Assembly: GCA_018669475.1 (NCBI GenBank)
Contig: JABHCC010000149.1
Coordinates: 79,137 to 143,136, forward strand
Source of the DNA: Bacteroidota bacterium
Lineage (GTDB): Bacteria; Bacteroidota; Bacteroidia; Bacteroidales; UBA12481
Reading direction: 5' to 3'
DNA: 64,000 nucleotides
Shown: piece after piece, positions 1-8,392 of the stretch
Position numbering within the stretch: position 1 is the stretch's first letter
How the letters are laid out: each line of letters begins with the position of its first letter
Translations under genes and position numbers: made by a program
The notes under the pieces: generated by a model
Told to the model about the DNA's origin: nothing
The model's database searches: none
Seen by the model: only the letters and a program-made list of their open reading frames with translations

Positions 1-1172
1 CCTGCTTGTTCATACTCAGGTAAATATATTGGCGTTGTTGGCTCCAGTCTCATTGCATCCCAAACCATCCAGTCATCGAGTCCGTTTCTTGTGTTTTGGT
101 TTGAAATAACAATATTTTCACCGACTGTAACTTTATCACCCAATTTATAATCAGTGTTTAATCGGAATGTCACCCGATTATATCCGCCGCCTTTCAGAAC
201 GCCATCCTGTCCAAAATAGGATAGACTTGAGCTAATATTGTAGTTTTCCTCTCCTTTTGAAAGACTGAGATAATATTCATGCATTGGAGCCTGTTGTGTG
301 GCTGCCTCCCACCAATTGGTTCCGGCACCCATTGACATTGGATCATCGAACGGAAGGTTTTTCTTACCGTCATTAATGGCTGCCTGATTTTGCATAAGAG
401 CATATTCTGTAGCATCAGCCAGCTGTGGATTCCTGGCAACAAGCTGTAAACCATACTGACTGCTAAAATCTACTTGTAAATGTCCCATTTTGCCCTTTTT
501 GGTCTCAATGATTATAACACCATTGGCCCCCTGGGCACCATAAATGGCAGCTGCTGAAGCATCTTTCAAGACTTGCACTGATTCAATATCTCTTGGATTC
601 AGGTAATCAATAGATTTCAAAGGCATTCCATCGACTACCCACAATACACTATTATCATTTAGGGAAGATACTCCACGAATCGATACAAAAGCTCCTGACC
701 CAGGTGCTCCACTGGTGGACGAAACCTGAACTCCTGACATGGTACCTGCCAGTGCTTCAGACATCGACGCTACATTTCTTTGCTCGAAATCCTTTGAGGA
801 TATCTGTGACACTGCTCCGGTAACATTTCTCTTTTTTTCAGTACCATAGCCTATCACTACCACCTCGTCAATATTCTCATACTTTTCGAGTAGTTGAATA
901 TCTATCGTGTTTGATGTTTCAACTGATTTTTCCTGAGTACTATACCCGACAAATGCAAATCTCAGAATGTCACCAGTATTGGCCTGAATGGAATACTGCC
1001 CGTCAATATTTGTGACTGTTCCGTTAGAGCTTCCTTTCACCGATACTGTAGCCATTGGAATAGCTGAGCCATCAGTTGCGGATGTAACAGTTCCGGTTAT
1101 GGTTTTTTGAGCAAATGCCCACGCTGGTATCAGCATGAGCATTTGAATCACAACAATTTTCAACCTAAACAT
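1..1172 (-). CDS. SusC/RagA-type TonB-dependent outer membrane receptor, N-terminal part (partial)
   Basis: About 390 N-terminal residues are in the window; the gene runs off the left edge. It starts with a signal peptide (MFRLKIVVIQMLMLIPAWAFAQ), followed by a carboxypeptidase-regulatory-like domain (KTITGTVTSA... DGQYSI, about residues 24-105). The SusC hallmark VVVIGYGTEKKRNVTGAV comes next, then the plug domain with SIRGVSSLNDN, VLWVVDGMP and IYGAQGANGVIII. Such receptors import glycan oligomers across the outer membrane with a SusD partner, which would lie left of position 1. It follows the lipoprotein gene by 30 bp and is surely in the same operon. The specific substrate cannot be told from this part. 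Confidence 0.95.
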   Translation of the reverse strand, partial: MFRLKIVVIQMLMLIPAWAFAQKTITGTVTSATDGSAIPMATVSVKGSSNGTVTNIDGQYSIQANTGDILRFAFVGYSTQEKSVETSNTIDIQLLEKYENIDEVVVIGYGTEKKRNVTGAVSQISSKDFEQRNVASMSEALAGTMSGVQVSSTSGAPGSGAFVSIRGVSSLNDNSVLWVVDGMPLKSIDYLNPRDIESVQVLKDASAAAIYGAQGANGVIIIETKKGKMGHLQVDFSSQYGLQLVARNPQLADATEYALMQNQAAINDGKKNLPFDDPMSMGAGTNWWEAATQQAPMHEYYLSLSKGEENYNISSSLSYFGQDGVLKGGGYNRVTFRLNTDYKLGDKVTVGENIVISNQNTRNGLDDWMVWDAMRLEPTTPIYLPEYEQA

Positions 1173-1202
1173 AATTTGGATAGAGTTTTATTTGTATAAA
1201 TA

Positions 1203-2285
1203 CTACTCCTGCCAAATGAGAGCTCTTTTTAAGAAATGATCATAAACAACAGTGTATTTACCTGCTTGATCTTTGAATTTCACATCAGCGGTTCCGTCAC
1301 CGGCAACACACTTCACCCATGTTAATGGTGTCTGTAATTCTCCACCAATCTCGAACCCAACGTCCAGGGGTGTCCATCCATCAGTTTGTCCGATAAATTT
1401 CATACTAACATCTGATGAGAGTTCGAGACTGTAAATTCCAAAGATGTGTTCACCATAGCCATCCAGGTTGCCTTGTAATGGTATTGCTTCCGTTGTATTC
1501 CAATCTAAATTTGGATACTCAGGATAACCATTCCCAACGATATACATGTTGGCTTGAACAGGGATATCAGGAATCAACTCTTCAGCTGTGTATGTCATTT
1601 CATATGGATTAAACCTCACCCTGTAATAGGCCGGATTCTTCCCTTTGTCATCCAGATAAATGGATTCACTTGATTCACCATTGATCATGCCCATTGAAGG
1701 ATCTGATGAGCTAACCAAACCCCAGTTGTCACCTTCCCAGCCGGGCTGGCCCAGAAACTTCACGGTATTAAAATCGCCACCCCAAACCGGGATATCAATT
1801 TCATACCAATTTGGATCATTTTCATCCTGAGTCATGGGGTAGGAGAGATTAACATTATCCCATCCCCACCACCACATGAAACCACCTACAGCATAAATGG
1901 CATCATATGAGATAGGTTCTGAGACAGATACAACTACAGTGAACTCAGTCATTTTCTCGGAGTTATTATACGCTGTGATAATAATCGTGTGATCCCCGGC
2001 AGAAGCATCTGTAGGAACCTGGAATGTGAAATCTAATGTGTAAGTAAGGGGTTCATCAGATAAATCAATAGTCTTGCTGAGGGACCAATCAAGATATTCA
2101 ATAGAGATCTGTGTTAAACCGTAGTCATCATTGAAGATGCCACCAAAGGTGATGTCTCCGCCTGGTTCTCCGGATAGTGGAGTAATTACATTAATTCCTG
2201 TTGGAGGAGGGCCATCTTTTTTACAGCCCATAATGCTAAATGCGATCGCAACAATCAAAAAGATGTAGGTAAATCTAGTTTTCAT
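1203..2285 (-). CDS. SusE/SusF-like surface glycan-binding lipoprotein
   Basis: The start is placed at MKTRFTYIFLIVAIAFSIMG because it gives a clean lipoprotein signal with lipobox Cys at residue 20; an upstream in-frame start would add an unlikely polar leader. After the lipid anchor comes an Ig-like SusE-type domain (about 25-125), then two tryptophan-rich beta modules (about 130-245 and 250-360) resembling the starch-binding modules of SusE/SusF. These contain aromatic clusters such as FMWWWGWDN and GWEGDNWG that could stack on sugars. It lies directly upstream of the susC-like gene, unlike classic sus loci where susE/F follow susD. Glycan binding is inferred from fold and context; the ligand is unknown. 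Confidence 0.75.
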   Translation of the reverse strand: MKTRFTYIFLIVAIAFSIMGCKKDGPPPTGINVITPLSGEPGGDITFGGIFNDDYGLTQISIEYLDWSLSKTIDLSDEPLTYTLDFTFQVPTDASAGDHTIIITAYNNSEKMTEFTVVVSVSEPISYDAIYAVGGFMWWWGWDNVNLSYPMTQDENDPNWYEIDIPVWGGDFNTVKFLGQPGWEGDNWGLVSSSDPSMGMINGESSESIYLDDKGKNPAYYRVRFNPYEMTYTAEELIPDIPVQANMYIVGNGYPEYPNLDWNTTEAIPLQGNLDGYGEHIFGIYSLELSSDVSMKFIGQTDGWTPLDVGFEIGGELQTPLTWVKCVAGDGTADVKFKDQAGKYTVVYDHFLKRALIWQE

Positions 2286-2366
2286 TTTTTCTAGCTTAGA
2301 TGATTTATTATGCAATTTATTATGACATAAAGTTACTTTGACTTGTTCTGGCACGAGATGGCGAAT

Positions 2367-2417
2367 TTGTCCAAATAAGAGGGGCAGAATGTCCGAACAC
2401 GAAAATACTTGCCCAAA
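2367..2417. promoter_or_regulatory. three direct repeats (TTGTCCAAA / ATGTCCGAA / TTGCCCAAA) in a divergent promoter region
   Basis: Three 9-bp repeats start at 2367, 2389 and 2409, so they are spaced 22 and 20 bp apart, about two helical turns. They lie in the divergent intergenic region between the SusE/F-SusC operon (start 2285) and the esterase gene (start 2472). Direct repeats at this spacing are typical of AraC-type or hybrid two-component regulators controlling Bacteroidota glycan loci. No such regulator is visible in the window, so the assignment is inference. Confidence 0.4.
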
Positions 2418-2471
2418 CGAATAAAAACCAATAGAGCATTATGCATATTTATGATGAATTATACAGAAACT

Positions 2472-3374
2472 ATGAAATACTGGTTAACACTTTTCAGCTT
2501 GCTTACACTTTTAGTGTGTTGTAATAAAGAACGGGATCAATTAATTGGCAAGGGTGCAACAGATAAAACCTTTGAAGTTGACAATTCAGTCAGGGATTAT
2601 ATTTTGTACTTGCCTGAAGGCCTGGATAAAAACGCTCCCCTGGTATTTGTTTGTCATGGTTATACAGGAACTGCCCGGGGAATAATGGAATATTCAGTTA
2701 TGAATGAGATAGCTGATTCAAATGGATTTGCTGTTTGTTATCCTCAGGGAACAAAAGATGGTAGCGGAAAGAATTTTTGGCAGGTGGGCTATGAATTTAA
2801 TGAGCAGGATACAGTCGATGATGTGAGATTTATTACCCAGCTCGCCATCAAACTTCAAAAGGATTATAAACTCAGTAAGGAAAATACTTTCATTACAGGG
2901 ATGTCAAATGGTGGTGACATGTGCAATCTGTTGGCTGCTTCTTCTACAGAAATATTCAAGGCTGCCGCTCCTGTTGTAGGTTGCATGATGAAATGGTTTA
3001 TTGATACTTATCCTGATCCAAATCCTATTCCAATGCTCTTAATGAACGGAACTGCTGATAATATTACTCTTTGGGCTGGTGATTTAGCAAATCAATATGA
3101 ATGGGGCCCATATCATCCAACAGAGGATATGTTCGATTACTGGATTCAGGCAAACAATTGTATAGAAGTTGAAAAGAAACTTGTACCAAATTTAAATTCT
3201 GAAGACGGTAGTCATGTTATTCTGGAGAAACATTCAGGCCCCGAATCCAATACTCCTGTTTGGATATACAAGATTATTGGAGGAGGACACGATTGGCCAG
3301 GTTCATCTGGCAATATGGATTTTGACGCCAGTAAGGTTATTTGGGATTTTTTTGAACAGTTTATGGATATATAG
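2472..3374 (+). CDS. PHB depolymerase/feruloyl-esterase-like alpha/beta hydrolase lipoprotein
   Basis: The chosen start (MKYWLTLFSLLTLLVCC) gives a lipoprotein signal; in-frame starts exist upstream at 2409 and 2454. The mature protein is an alpha/beta hydrolase of the LpqC/poly(3-hydroxybutyrate) depolymerase-feruloyl esterase group: strand LVFVCHGYTG, nucleophile elbow GMSNGGDM with catalytic Ser, and a C-terminal GGGHDWPG carrying the catalytic His. In glycan loci this family usually removes acyl or feruloyl side groups, and the adjacent SusC-type operon supports that role. Its 3' end overlaps the convergent glycosidase gene by 14 bp. The exact ester substrate is not deducible. Confidence 0.8.
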   Translation: MKYWLTLFSLLTLLVCCNKERDQLIGKGATDKTFEVDNSVRDYILYLPEGLDKNAPLVFVCHGYTGTARGIMEYSVMNEIADSNGFAVCYPQGTKDGSGKNFWQVGYEFNEQDTVDDVRFITQLAIKLQKDYKLSKENTFITGMSNGGDMCNLLAASSTEIFKAAAPVVGCMMKWFIDTYPDPNPIPMLLMNGTADNITLWAGDLANQYEWGPYHPTEDMFDYWIQANNCIEVEKKLVPNLNSEDGSHVILEKHSGPESNTPVWIYKIIGGGHDWPGSSGNMDFDASKVIWDFFEQFMDI

Positions 3375-4962
3375 TCTGTCGTAGTTCTCGTAGTGAAGAG
3401 CTCTTTTGTTTTAATTTCCCATCAACGAAGATGAGCAGACCTTTGCCCTGATGATACTTGCGTCCAGTTTTATCCCAAATAATGGAGATGCTGTGCCCTT
3501 TGTAATTTACCTTGTCCAGACAAAACCAATCCCAATGATCAGGAATTAAAGGCATCACAATAATTTGATTATCCAAGCTTGGCCTTAGTCCTGCCAGACC
3601 AGTAATAATCAAATCACAATACGTAGAATGATTGTAGTAAATTCCTCTTTCTCTGAAACCATGATTGTAATTCTGAACTTCCATTCGGGTTCTGGCCAGC
3701 CAGTCACCATTAAAAGGATTCAAATTTTCATCAATCCATAAATCGTCACTAACAATTGTATCTCCAGTAGGTGGAATCTGTCTGAAACGATGTGAATTTG
3801 TGTAGATCTTGAGTGTTTTAAAATAGTCTTCTTTGCTTATTACATTTTGTTGGTAGTTATTCAAAACATTGGCCAGAGCTGTTAAAGTTTGTGAAGTAGC
3901 AAATGGCCAGCTTGGACCATTCCACTGACATTCATGACCCTCATAACTTACCTTGAACCCAGGATCCCGTTGTTCAGCTGTGGTGGGGCCAAAAGGGGCA
4001 TAAAATCCTTGCGGATCCATTAACTGTTTCCAGGCTACTTCATATTTCTGATCCCTTGGAACCAGCTCTAAATACCAGGGTACAAAACCTAGTAGCTCTC
4101 TTGTTGAACTCAAAGAATCAGTACCCCTTGGCATCACCTTGAAAAACTGATCTTGCTCATCCCATAAGGTTTCGAGGACTTTCTTTTTTAACTCTTTTGC
4201 CTTCTCTGAAAACTGAGTCCGGAGTGCCGAAAATTGCTTGCCTGCCATTGCTGCAATCTCTGAGATCGCTAAAGCGTCAGCATACATATAGGTGTTAATC
4301 GTAGGTCGTTTTCCGTGGCCACCAATTGCAAGCTCCATACCATCCTGACCGTCAACTTGCCAGAAAAGTCCATCTGGCTCAAGTCTCATATCTTCCCACT
4401 TTTTGTAGTTGCTTACTAAATCTGGTAAAACATCGATTAGTAAAGAATCGTTTGGGTGGACCATATGATATCGCAAATAACTATCTGAAATCCAGAAACT
4501 ATAACGATGTGGATTACCACCACCCCTTAACCAGAATTGCCCATAATTTTTTAGAATATCGGGATTGTGAAGCCATCTGCCCTCTCTGAAATGATGTCCG
4601 GCCGGACATGGAATAGTATTGTATTTTTCAGCCCAGGGGACATTTGGCATAAACTCTGTTATCACATATCCATCAGGAGTTTGTTTGATATGTTTTCTGA
4701 ATGTCCACCATCGGTAATAATACACTTCCTCAATTTCTTTGTCCGGACACTCAAAAAAAGGAATATTTTCTTCCAGGAAAGCCCAGGTGTCTTCATTACT
4801 GATCATATGGGTGATAGGAATCACATCCATATGAAGATTCATTGTGTCCTGTAAATTGAAATTATCTATGTATTGTTGGATTTGAATAGTATTTAGTGAA
4901 AAGTCACTTGCCTGGCAAGAAACAATCAGCAGAAGAGCTAGCAAAAGAGCTGGTTTTGTCAT
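3361..4962 (-). CDS. MGH1-like (GH63-related) alpha/alpha-barrel glycoside hydrolase lipoprotein
   Basis: The start is set at MTKPALLLALLLIVSC, a lipoprotein signal; an in-frame extension reaches 5034 but adds a non-signal leader. The body is an (alpha/alpha)6 glycosidase of the mannosylglycerate-hydrolase/GH63-like type. DGQDGMELAIGG contains the expected acidic residue, and GPSWPFATSQTLTALANV is the highly characteristic QWNGPSWPF segment before the last helices. It ends with a beta-sandwich (about 480-530). Likely role: periplasmic hydrolysis of alpha-linked glycosides from the neighbouring uptake system. It overlaps the esterase gene tail to tail. Substrate unknown. Confidence 0.78.
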   Translation of the reverse strand: MTKPALLLALLLIVSCQASDFSLNTIQIQQYIDNFNLQDTMNLHMDVIPITHMISNEDTWAFLEENIPFFECPDKEIEEVYYYRWWTFRKHIKQTPDGYVITEFMPNVPWAEKYNTIPCPAGHHFREGRWLHNPDILKNYGQFWLRGGGNPHRYSFWISDSYLRYHMVHPNDSLLIDVLPDLVSNYKKWEDMRLEPDGLFWQVDGQDGMELAIGGHGKRPTINTYMYADALAISEIAAMAGKQFSALRTQFSEKAKELKKKVLETLWDEQDQFFKVMPRGTDSLSSTRELLGFVPWYLELVPRDQKYEVAWKQLMDPQGFYAPFGPTTAEQRDPGFKVSYEGHECQWNGPSWPFATSQTLTALANVLNNYQQNVISKEDYFKTLKIYTNSHRFRQIPPTGDTIVSDDLWIDENLNPFNGDWLARTRMEVQNYNHGFRERGIYYNHSTYCDLIITGLAGLRPSLDNQIIVMPLIPDHWDWFCLDKVNYKGHSISIIWDKTGRKYHQGKGLLIFVDGKLKQKSSSLRELRQTIYP

Positions 4963-5235
4963 GGTTTTACATCTTAGTACAATATTACGATGTAATATTA
5001 TGATGAGTCTAAGTTTATCCTTGTTTAATTTCAATAATACACATATCTGCTGATAAGTGCCTTTAGTTTTGGTAGGTAAATATTCTTAGAATGGGTATTG
5101 ATAAAAAATTAACAATTCATAAGCTATACATTTAAAGCAACTTATTGTAGATTCTGTTAATTTGTAACCTTTGTGACAGTTTCTGTTTTTTGCTGTTATT
5201 AGTTTCGCAACAAATTTTAATTAATAAGCGTCATT

Positions 5236-6441
5236 ATGAAGAGATTAAATTATTTGTTGGCAATTTTATTTGTCGCATACCTTTTTACCAGCTGTAAACC
5301 AGATGAGGTACCTGATGCAGGTTCAAGCACAACTGATTTGCTGGTGAAAAAATTTACTGAAGCACCAGTTATGGATGCTACAATTGAAGACATGTGGGCA
5401 GGCGCCCAAAAATTAGTAGGATCTACAACTGTACCTCAACTAAATGCCCGTGGAACCCATTTAAATGGTGATGGTGAAGGTGTTGAAGAAGCATTAGGAT
5501 TATTTGATCCTTATTCCGGGGAATCATATGACTTCACTATGCGTGCTGGTTACTCAGGAAGTGATATCTATTTCTTATTAGAGTGGGAAGATGAAGCAGA
5601 CAGCAAAGATCGTCAGTCATGGTATTTTGATACTGATGATAAACTGTGGAAGGGTGAGCACAAGTATGCAAACCATATCGATGATAAATTTTACGAAGAC
5701 AAATTTGCTTTCTTATTTCCTATTGGCGAAGTAGAAGGATTCAGTTCTTCAACTTGTTATGCTACTTGCCATACTTCGACACCTGTTGTTAATGCTAAAG
5801 ATAAGCATACACGTCACTATTTGAATAACGAAGATGAAAAGATAGACATGTGGCACTGGAAGCGTGTTAGAGGTACTTATTTAGGTCAGGTTGATGATCA
5901 GAAAATGCTTTATGCTGATCCTTCAAAAGGTTCTGCTGCAAATGGAAGAACCGGTGATGGTACAGGAGAAGGTGGATACTCAAGCAATGGTCAAACTCTC
6001 ACTATCACAGGAACAGCGATTGAGGTTAGTGTGCCTTTATACATTATTCCTAATCAAACTGATTATTACTGGATTGACCAGGATCAAATTGATAATGGTA
6101 CAGCCAAGATGATTACTGCAGTTGATGAAAATGGTGTTCTTTCATACGATGGTGGTACAATTAATCCTGCTGATGGTGGATATGAGCAAGGAATTGGCAA
6201 CAAGCGCTTTCCAAGTGTTACTACAAAGGCTTTCACTTTAGGTCGTGCTGATATCAGTATCTCAGCGAATTACACTGGTACAGGTTGGGTTTGTGAATTT
6301 ACCCGCAAATTAAACACTGGTGATGAAGACGATGTAATATTTGACGTAACTCAGGAATTGCCATTTGGTTTTGCCATTTTTAATAACGCGGCTATTGCTC
6401 ACGGTGTTAAAGCTGGTTTGATGATGAAATTTGAAGAGTAG
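5236..6441 (+). CDS. ethylbenzene-dehydrogenase-type heme-binding lipoprotein with CX3CH motif
   Basis: A lipoprotein signal (MKRLNYLLAILFVAYLFTSC) is followed by an EB_dh-type heme-binding beta-sandwich of the kind found in DMSO-reductase-family gamma subunits and related cytochromes. At about residues 176-181 the sequence reads CYATCH, a heme-c-like motif with three, not two, residues between the cysteines. Other features are YDFTMRAGYSGSDIYFLLEWEDEADSKDR early and a W-H-W patch after the heme site. Family knowledge suggests periplasmic or outer-surface electron transfer. No oxidoreductase partner lies nearby, so its role is open. It is a single-gene unit, followed by a strong bidirectional terminator. 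Confidence 0.7.
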   Translation: MKRLNYLLAILFVAYLFTSCKPDEVPDAGSSTTDLLVKKFTEAPVMDATIEDMWAGAQKLVGSTTVPQLNARGTHLNGDGEGVEEALGLFDPYSGESYDFTMRAGYSGSDIYFLLEWEDEADSKDRQSWYFDTDDKLWKGEHKYANHIDDKFYEDKFAFLFPIGEVEGFSSSTCYATCHTSTPVVNAKDKHTRHYLNNEDEKIDMWHWKRVRGTYLGQVDDQKMLYADPSKGSAANGRTGDGTGEGGYSSNGQTLTITGTAIEVSVPLYIIPNQTDYYWIDQDQIDNGTAKMITAVDENGVLSYDGGTINPADGGYEQGIGNKRFPSVTTKAFTLGRADISISANYTGTGWVCEFTRKLNTGDEDDVIFDVTQELPFGFAIFNNAAIAHGVKAGLMMKFEE

Positions 6442-6501
6442 AATATACTTATAAGCTCATATCCAATTGCCGGATATAATAGGTTTGGAATATATTTGGA
6501 G

Positions 6502-6537
6502 ATAAACAAAGTCCGCTAAACAGCGGACTTTGTTTAT
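6502..6537. terminator. perfect 16-bp stem-loop, bidirectional terminator
   Basis: Arms 6502-6517 (ATAAACAAAGTCCGCT) and 6522-6537 are exact inverted complements with a 4-base loop. The GC-rich core is flanked by T-rich arms on both strands. It separates the EB_dh gene from the arsR operon. Confidence 0.85.
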
Positions 6538-6565
6538 TCATCGTTATAACAAAATAAAAAAGTTG

Positions 6566-6592
6566 TATCTTTGTTCGTGTTTTAACGAACAA
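6566..6592 (+). promoter_or_regulatory. arsR promoter -7 element with overlapping ArsR operator
   Basis: TATCTTTG (6566-6573) matches the Bacteroidota -7 consensus TAnnTTTG. It runs directly into an inverted repeat TTGTTCGT-N6-ACGAACAA (6571-6592), ending 3 bp before the arsR start codon at 6596. The core GTTCG-N8-CGAAC occurs again before the next gene. The overlap of promoter and palindrome is the usual autorepression layout of ArsR/SmtB regulators. Confidence 0.75.
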
Positions 6593-6595
6593 GTA

Positions 6596-6895
6596 ATGGC
6601 GAAAGTAAAAGGACCCACACCTGAGCAACAGATAACAGCAAGATATGCGAAGGCACTTGGTCATCCGGTCAGGGTATATGTTATTCAATTATTGTCTAGT
6701 CAGACGTGTTGCTACAGTGGAGACTTATCTGAAGAATTACCTATCGCTAAATCAACTCTTTCTCAGCACTTAAAAGAGCTGAAAGACGCCGGATTAATTC
6801 AGGGTGAAATAGAAGCACCCAGAATTAAGTATTGTTTAAATAAGGAAAACTGGGAGGAAGCAAAACGATTGCTTCGAATTACTTTCAACATGTAA
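6596..6895 (+). CDS. arsR: ArsR/SmtB-family metalloid-responsive repressor
   Basis: This 99-residue winged-helix protein has ARYAKALGHPVRVYVIQLL (helices 1-2), ELPIAKSTLSQHLKELKDAG (recognition helix-turn-helix) and a C-terminal wing. A vicinal Cys38-Cys39 pair (QTCCYSGD) sits just before the DNA-binding helices, where many ArsR proteins coordinate As(III) or Sb(III). The ATG start is chosen because the frame upstream runs through the operator and terminator. It is first gene of a five-gene operon with thiol proteins and two permeases, which it probably represses until metalloid binds. The metal specificity is inferred from the neighbours. Confidence 0.88.
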   Translation: MAKVKGPTPEQQITARYAKALGHPVRVYVIQLLSSQTCCYSGDLSEELPIAKSTLSQHLKELKDAGLIQGEIEAPRIKYCLNKENWEEAKRLLRITFNM

Positions 6896-6912
6896 AATTT
6901 TTTAAATACAGT

Positions 6913-6930
6913 GTTCGTGATTTTGCGAAC
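6913..6930 (+). promoter_or_regulatory. second ArsR operator copy upstream of the arsE-like gene
   Basis: GTTCGTGATTTTGCGAAC has the same GTTCG-N8-CGAAC architecture as the arsR operator at 6573-6590 and matches it at most positions. A further ACGAACA half site follows at 6932-6938. It lies in the 59-bp gap between arsR and the next gene, so the downstream genes may have their own ArsR-controlled promoter. Confidence 0.6.
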
Positions 6931-6954
6931 TACGAACAGATAAATAAAGCGAAA

Positions 6955-7188
6955 ATGGATATCAAAGTTTTAGGAACGGGTTGTCAGAAGTGTCAGTCTC
7001 TGGAAAAAGCAATCAGGGAGGTTGTGAGCGAAAATGGCATTCAGGCAAATGTCACAAAAGTGGAGGATATTGTTGAGATTATGGGTTTTGGCGTTATGGC
7101 TACTCCGGCCATTGTGGTAGATGGGATAGTTATGATCAAAGGAAGGGTTCCATCCTCGAAAGAAATAAAAACACTGTTAATCAAGTAA
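6955..7188 (+). CDS. small thioredoxin-like redox protein (ArsE-like, TM0996/MTH895 family)
   Basis: A 77-residue cytosolic glutaredoxin/thioredoxin-fold protein. The active site is CQKC at residues 10-13 (GTGCQKCQSLEKAI), followed by the conserved cis-Pro region MATPAIVVDG. No signal peptide. The family is often encoded with DsbD/CcdA-like permeases, and in arsEFG-type operons it corresponds to ArsE. Role: probably supplies electrons or binds trivalent arsenic for the efflux proteins encoded next. It is 11 bp upstream of the arsF-like gene. Confidence 0.75.
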   Translation: MDIKVLGTGCQKCQSLEKAIREVVSENGIQANVTKVEDIVEIMGFGVMATPAIVVDGIVMIKGRVPSSKEIKTLLIK

Positions 7189-7199
7189 ATAACTTAGCT

Positions 7200-7640
7200 A
7201 TGAAACAATCTATTCATCTAATTGGACTGGTTTTACTGTTTACAGTATTTAGCCTACCTACAGGAAACGTTCAAGCATTGTGTCTTTCTAATGGTGAAAA
7301 AGGGTGTAACTATCTGTATGACAATTTGGACTCCAAAGAAATACAAGTTCTGTATTTTCATGCTACCGGCCGATGTGTAACATGCAAAGCTGTTGAAGCA
7401 GTTACAAAAAGTGCACTTAAGGAATACTATGGGAAGAAAATTCCATTTACAACCATTAACCGAGAGAAAAACAAGAAGAATCCATTACTTAAGAAGTACA
7501 AGATTACAGGACAAACTCTCCTAATTGTTAGTGGTGATGAAGTTGTAAATATTACGACCGAGGCATTTTTAAACGCACGAAAAAAGCCTGAGAAGCTAAA
7601 GTCAACTCTGAAATCTACAATCGATAAAATGCTCAAGTAG
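7200..7640 (+). CDS. exported thioredoxin-like protein, ArsF-like
   Basis: A signal peptide (MKQSIHLIGLVLLFTVFSLPTGNVQA) precedes a thioredoxin fold with CVTC active site in ATGRCVTCKAVEAV (about residues 59-62) and a basic C-terminus. Size and placement between an ArsE-like redoxin and a DsbD-like permease match the ArsF protein of aromatic-arsenical resistance operons. A general periplasmic thiol reductase is the alternative. Its stop codon lies only 2 bp before the next start, which indicates coupled translation. Confidence 0.65.
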   Translation: MKQSIHLIGLVLLFTVFSLPTGNVQALCLSNGEKGCNYLYDNLDSKEIQVLYFHATGRCVTCKAVEAVTKSALKEYYGKKIPFTTINREKNKKNPLLKKYKITGQTLLIVSGDEVVNITTEAFLNARKKPEKLKSTLKSTIDKMLK

Positions 7641-7642
7641 AA

Positions 7643-8341
7643 ATGGAGTTTTTGCAAAATCTGTTGGAAAGCTCACAATTTCCAATACTTACCTCTTTTG
7701 TTCTAGGCCTTATGACAGCGATAAGCCCCTGTCCTTTAGCTACCAATATTACAGCAATAGGCTTTATTAGCAAGGATCTGGAAGATAAAAAAAAGGTATT
7801 TCTGAATGGCTTAGTTTATACATTAGGAAGGGGAATCTCTTATACAATTATCGGATTGCTATTTTATTTTAGCATTGGACAATTCGAGCTGTCTGGTTTT
7901 TTGCAAAATTGGGGTGAAAAGATTCTTGGTCCCTTGATGCTAATTATTGGCCTCTTCATGCTTGGTGTGATTCATTTACGTATACCTGGGATAGCTTCAC
8001 TAACTGAGAAAATGGAGAGAAAATCAAATTCCGGATTCTGGGGAGTTTTGTTTTTAGGTATGGTCTTTGCCCTTGCTTTTTGCCCATATAGTGGTGTTCT
8101 ATATTTCGGAATGTTGATTCCAATAACCATCAGCAGTGCAAGTGGATTATATCTTCCTCTGATTTTTGCTTTAGGCACTGGAATTCCAGTTATCATTTTT
8201 GCATGGCTAATTGCTTTTAGCATTGGAAAAATCGGAGGTTTGTATAATGGCATTAAAATTTTTGAGAAATGGTTTAGAAAGATAGTTGCTGTTTTATTTA
8301 TCGGGGTTGGATTATTTTATATTATCAGATTATTTCTTTAG
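7643..8341 (+). CDS. CcdA/DsbD-like membrane protein, ArsG-like efflux permease
   Basis: 232 residues with six predicted membrane helices. Conserved cysteines lie in helix 1 (AISPCPLATNITAIGF) and helix 4 (LAFCPYSGVLYFGM), the thiol pair that DsbD-type transporters use to pass electrons. In arsEFG-like operons the homologue is annotated as an efflux permease for aromatic trivalent arsenicals. A plain cytochrome-c-biogenesis electron transporter is the alternative. The arsR and redoxin context favours the arsenical assignment. Confidence 0.7.
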   Translation: MEFLQNLLESSQFPILTSFVLGLMTAISPCPLATNITAIGFISKDLEDKKKVFLNGLVYTLGRGISYTIIGLLFYFSIGQFELSGFLQNWGEKILGPLMLIIGLFMLGVIHLRIPGIASLTEKMERKSNSGFWGVLFLGMVFALAFCPYSGVLYFGMLIPITISSASGLYLPLIFALGTGIPVIIFAWLIAFSIGKIGGLYNGIKIFEKWFRKIVAVLFIGVGLFYIIRLFL

Positions 8342-8392
8342 AATTTATCGTTTTTGGGCTGAATATTTTGCTGACTAATATTTTCAATTGTC

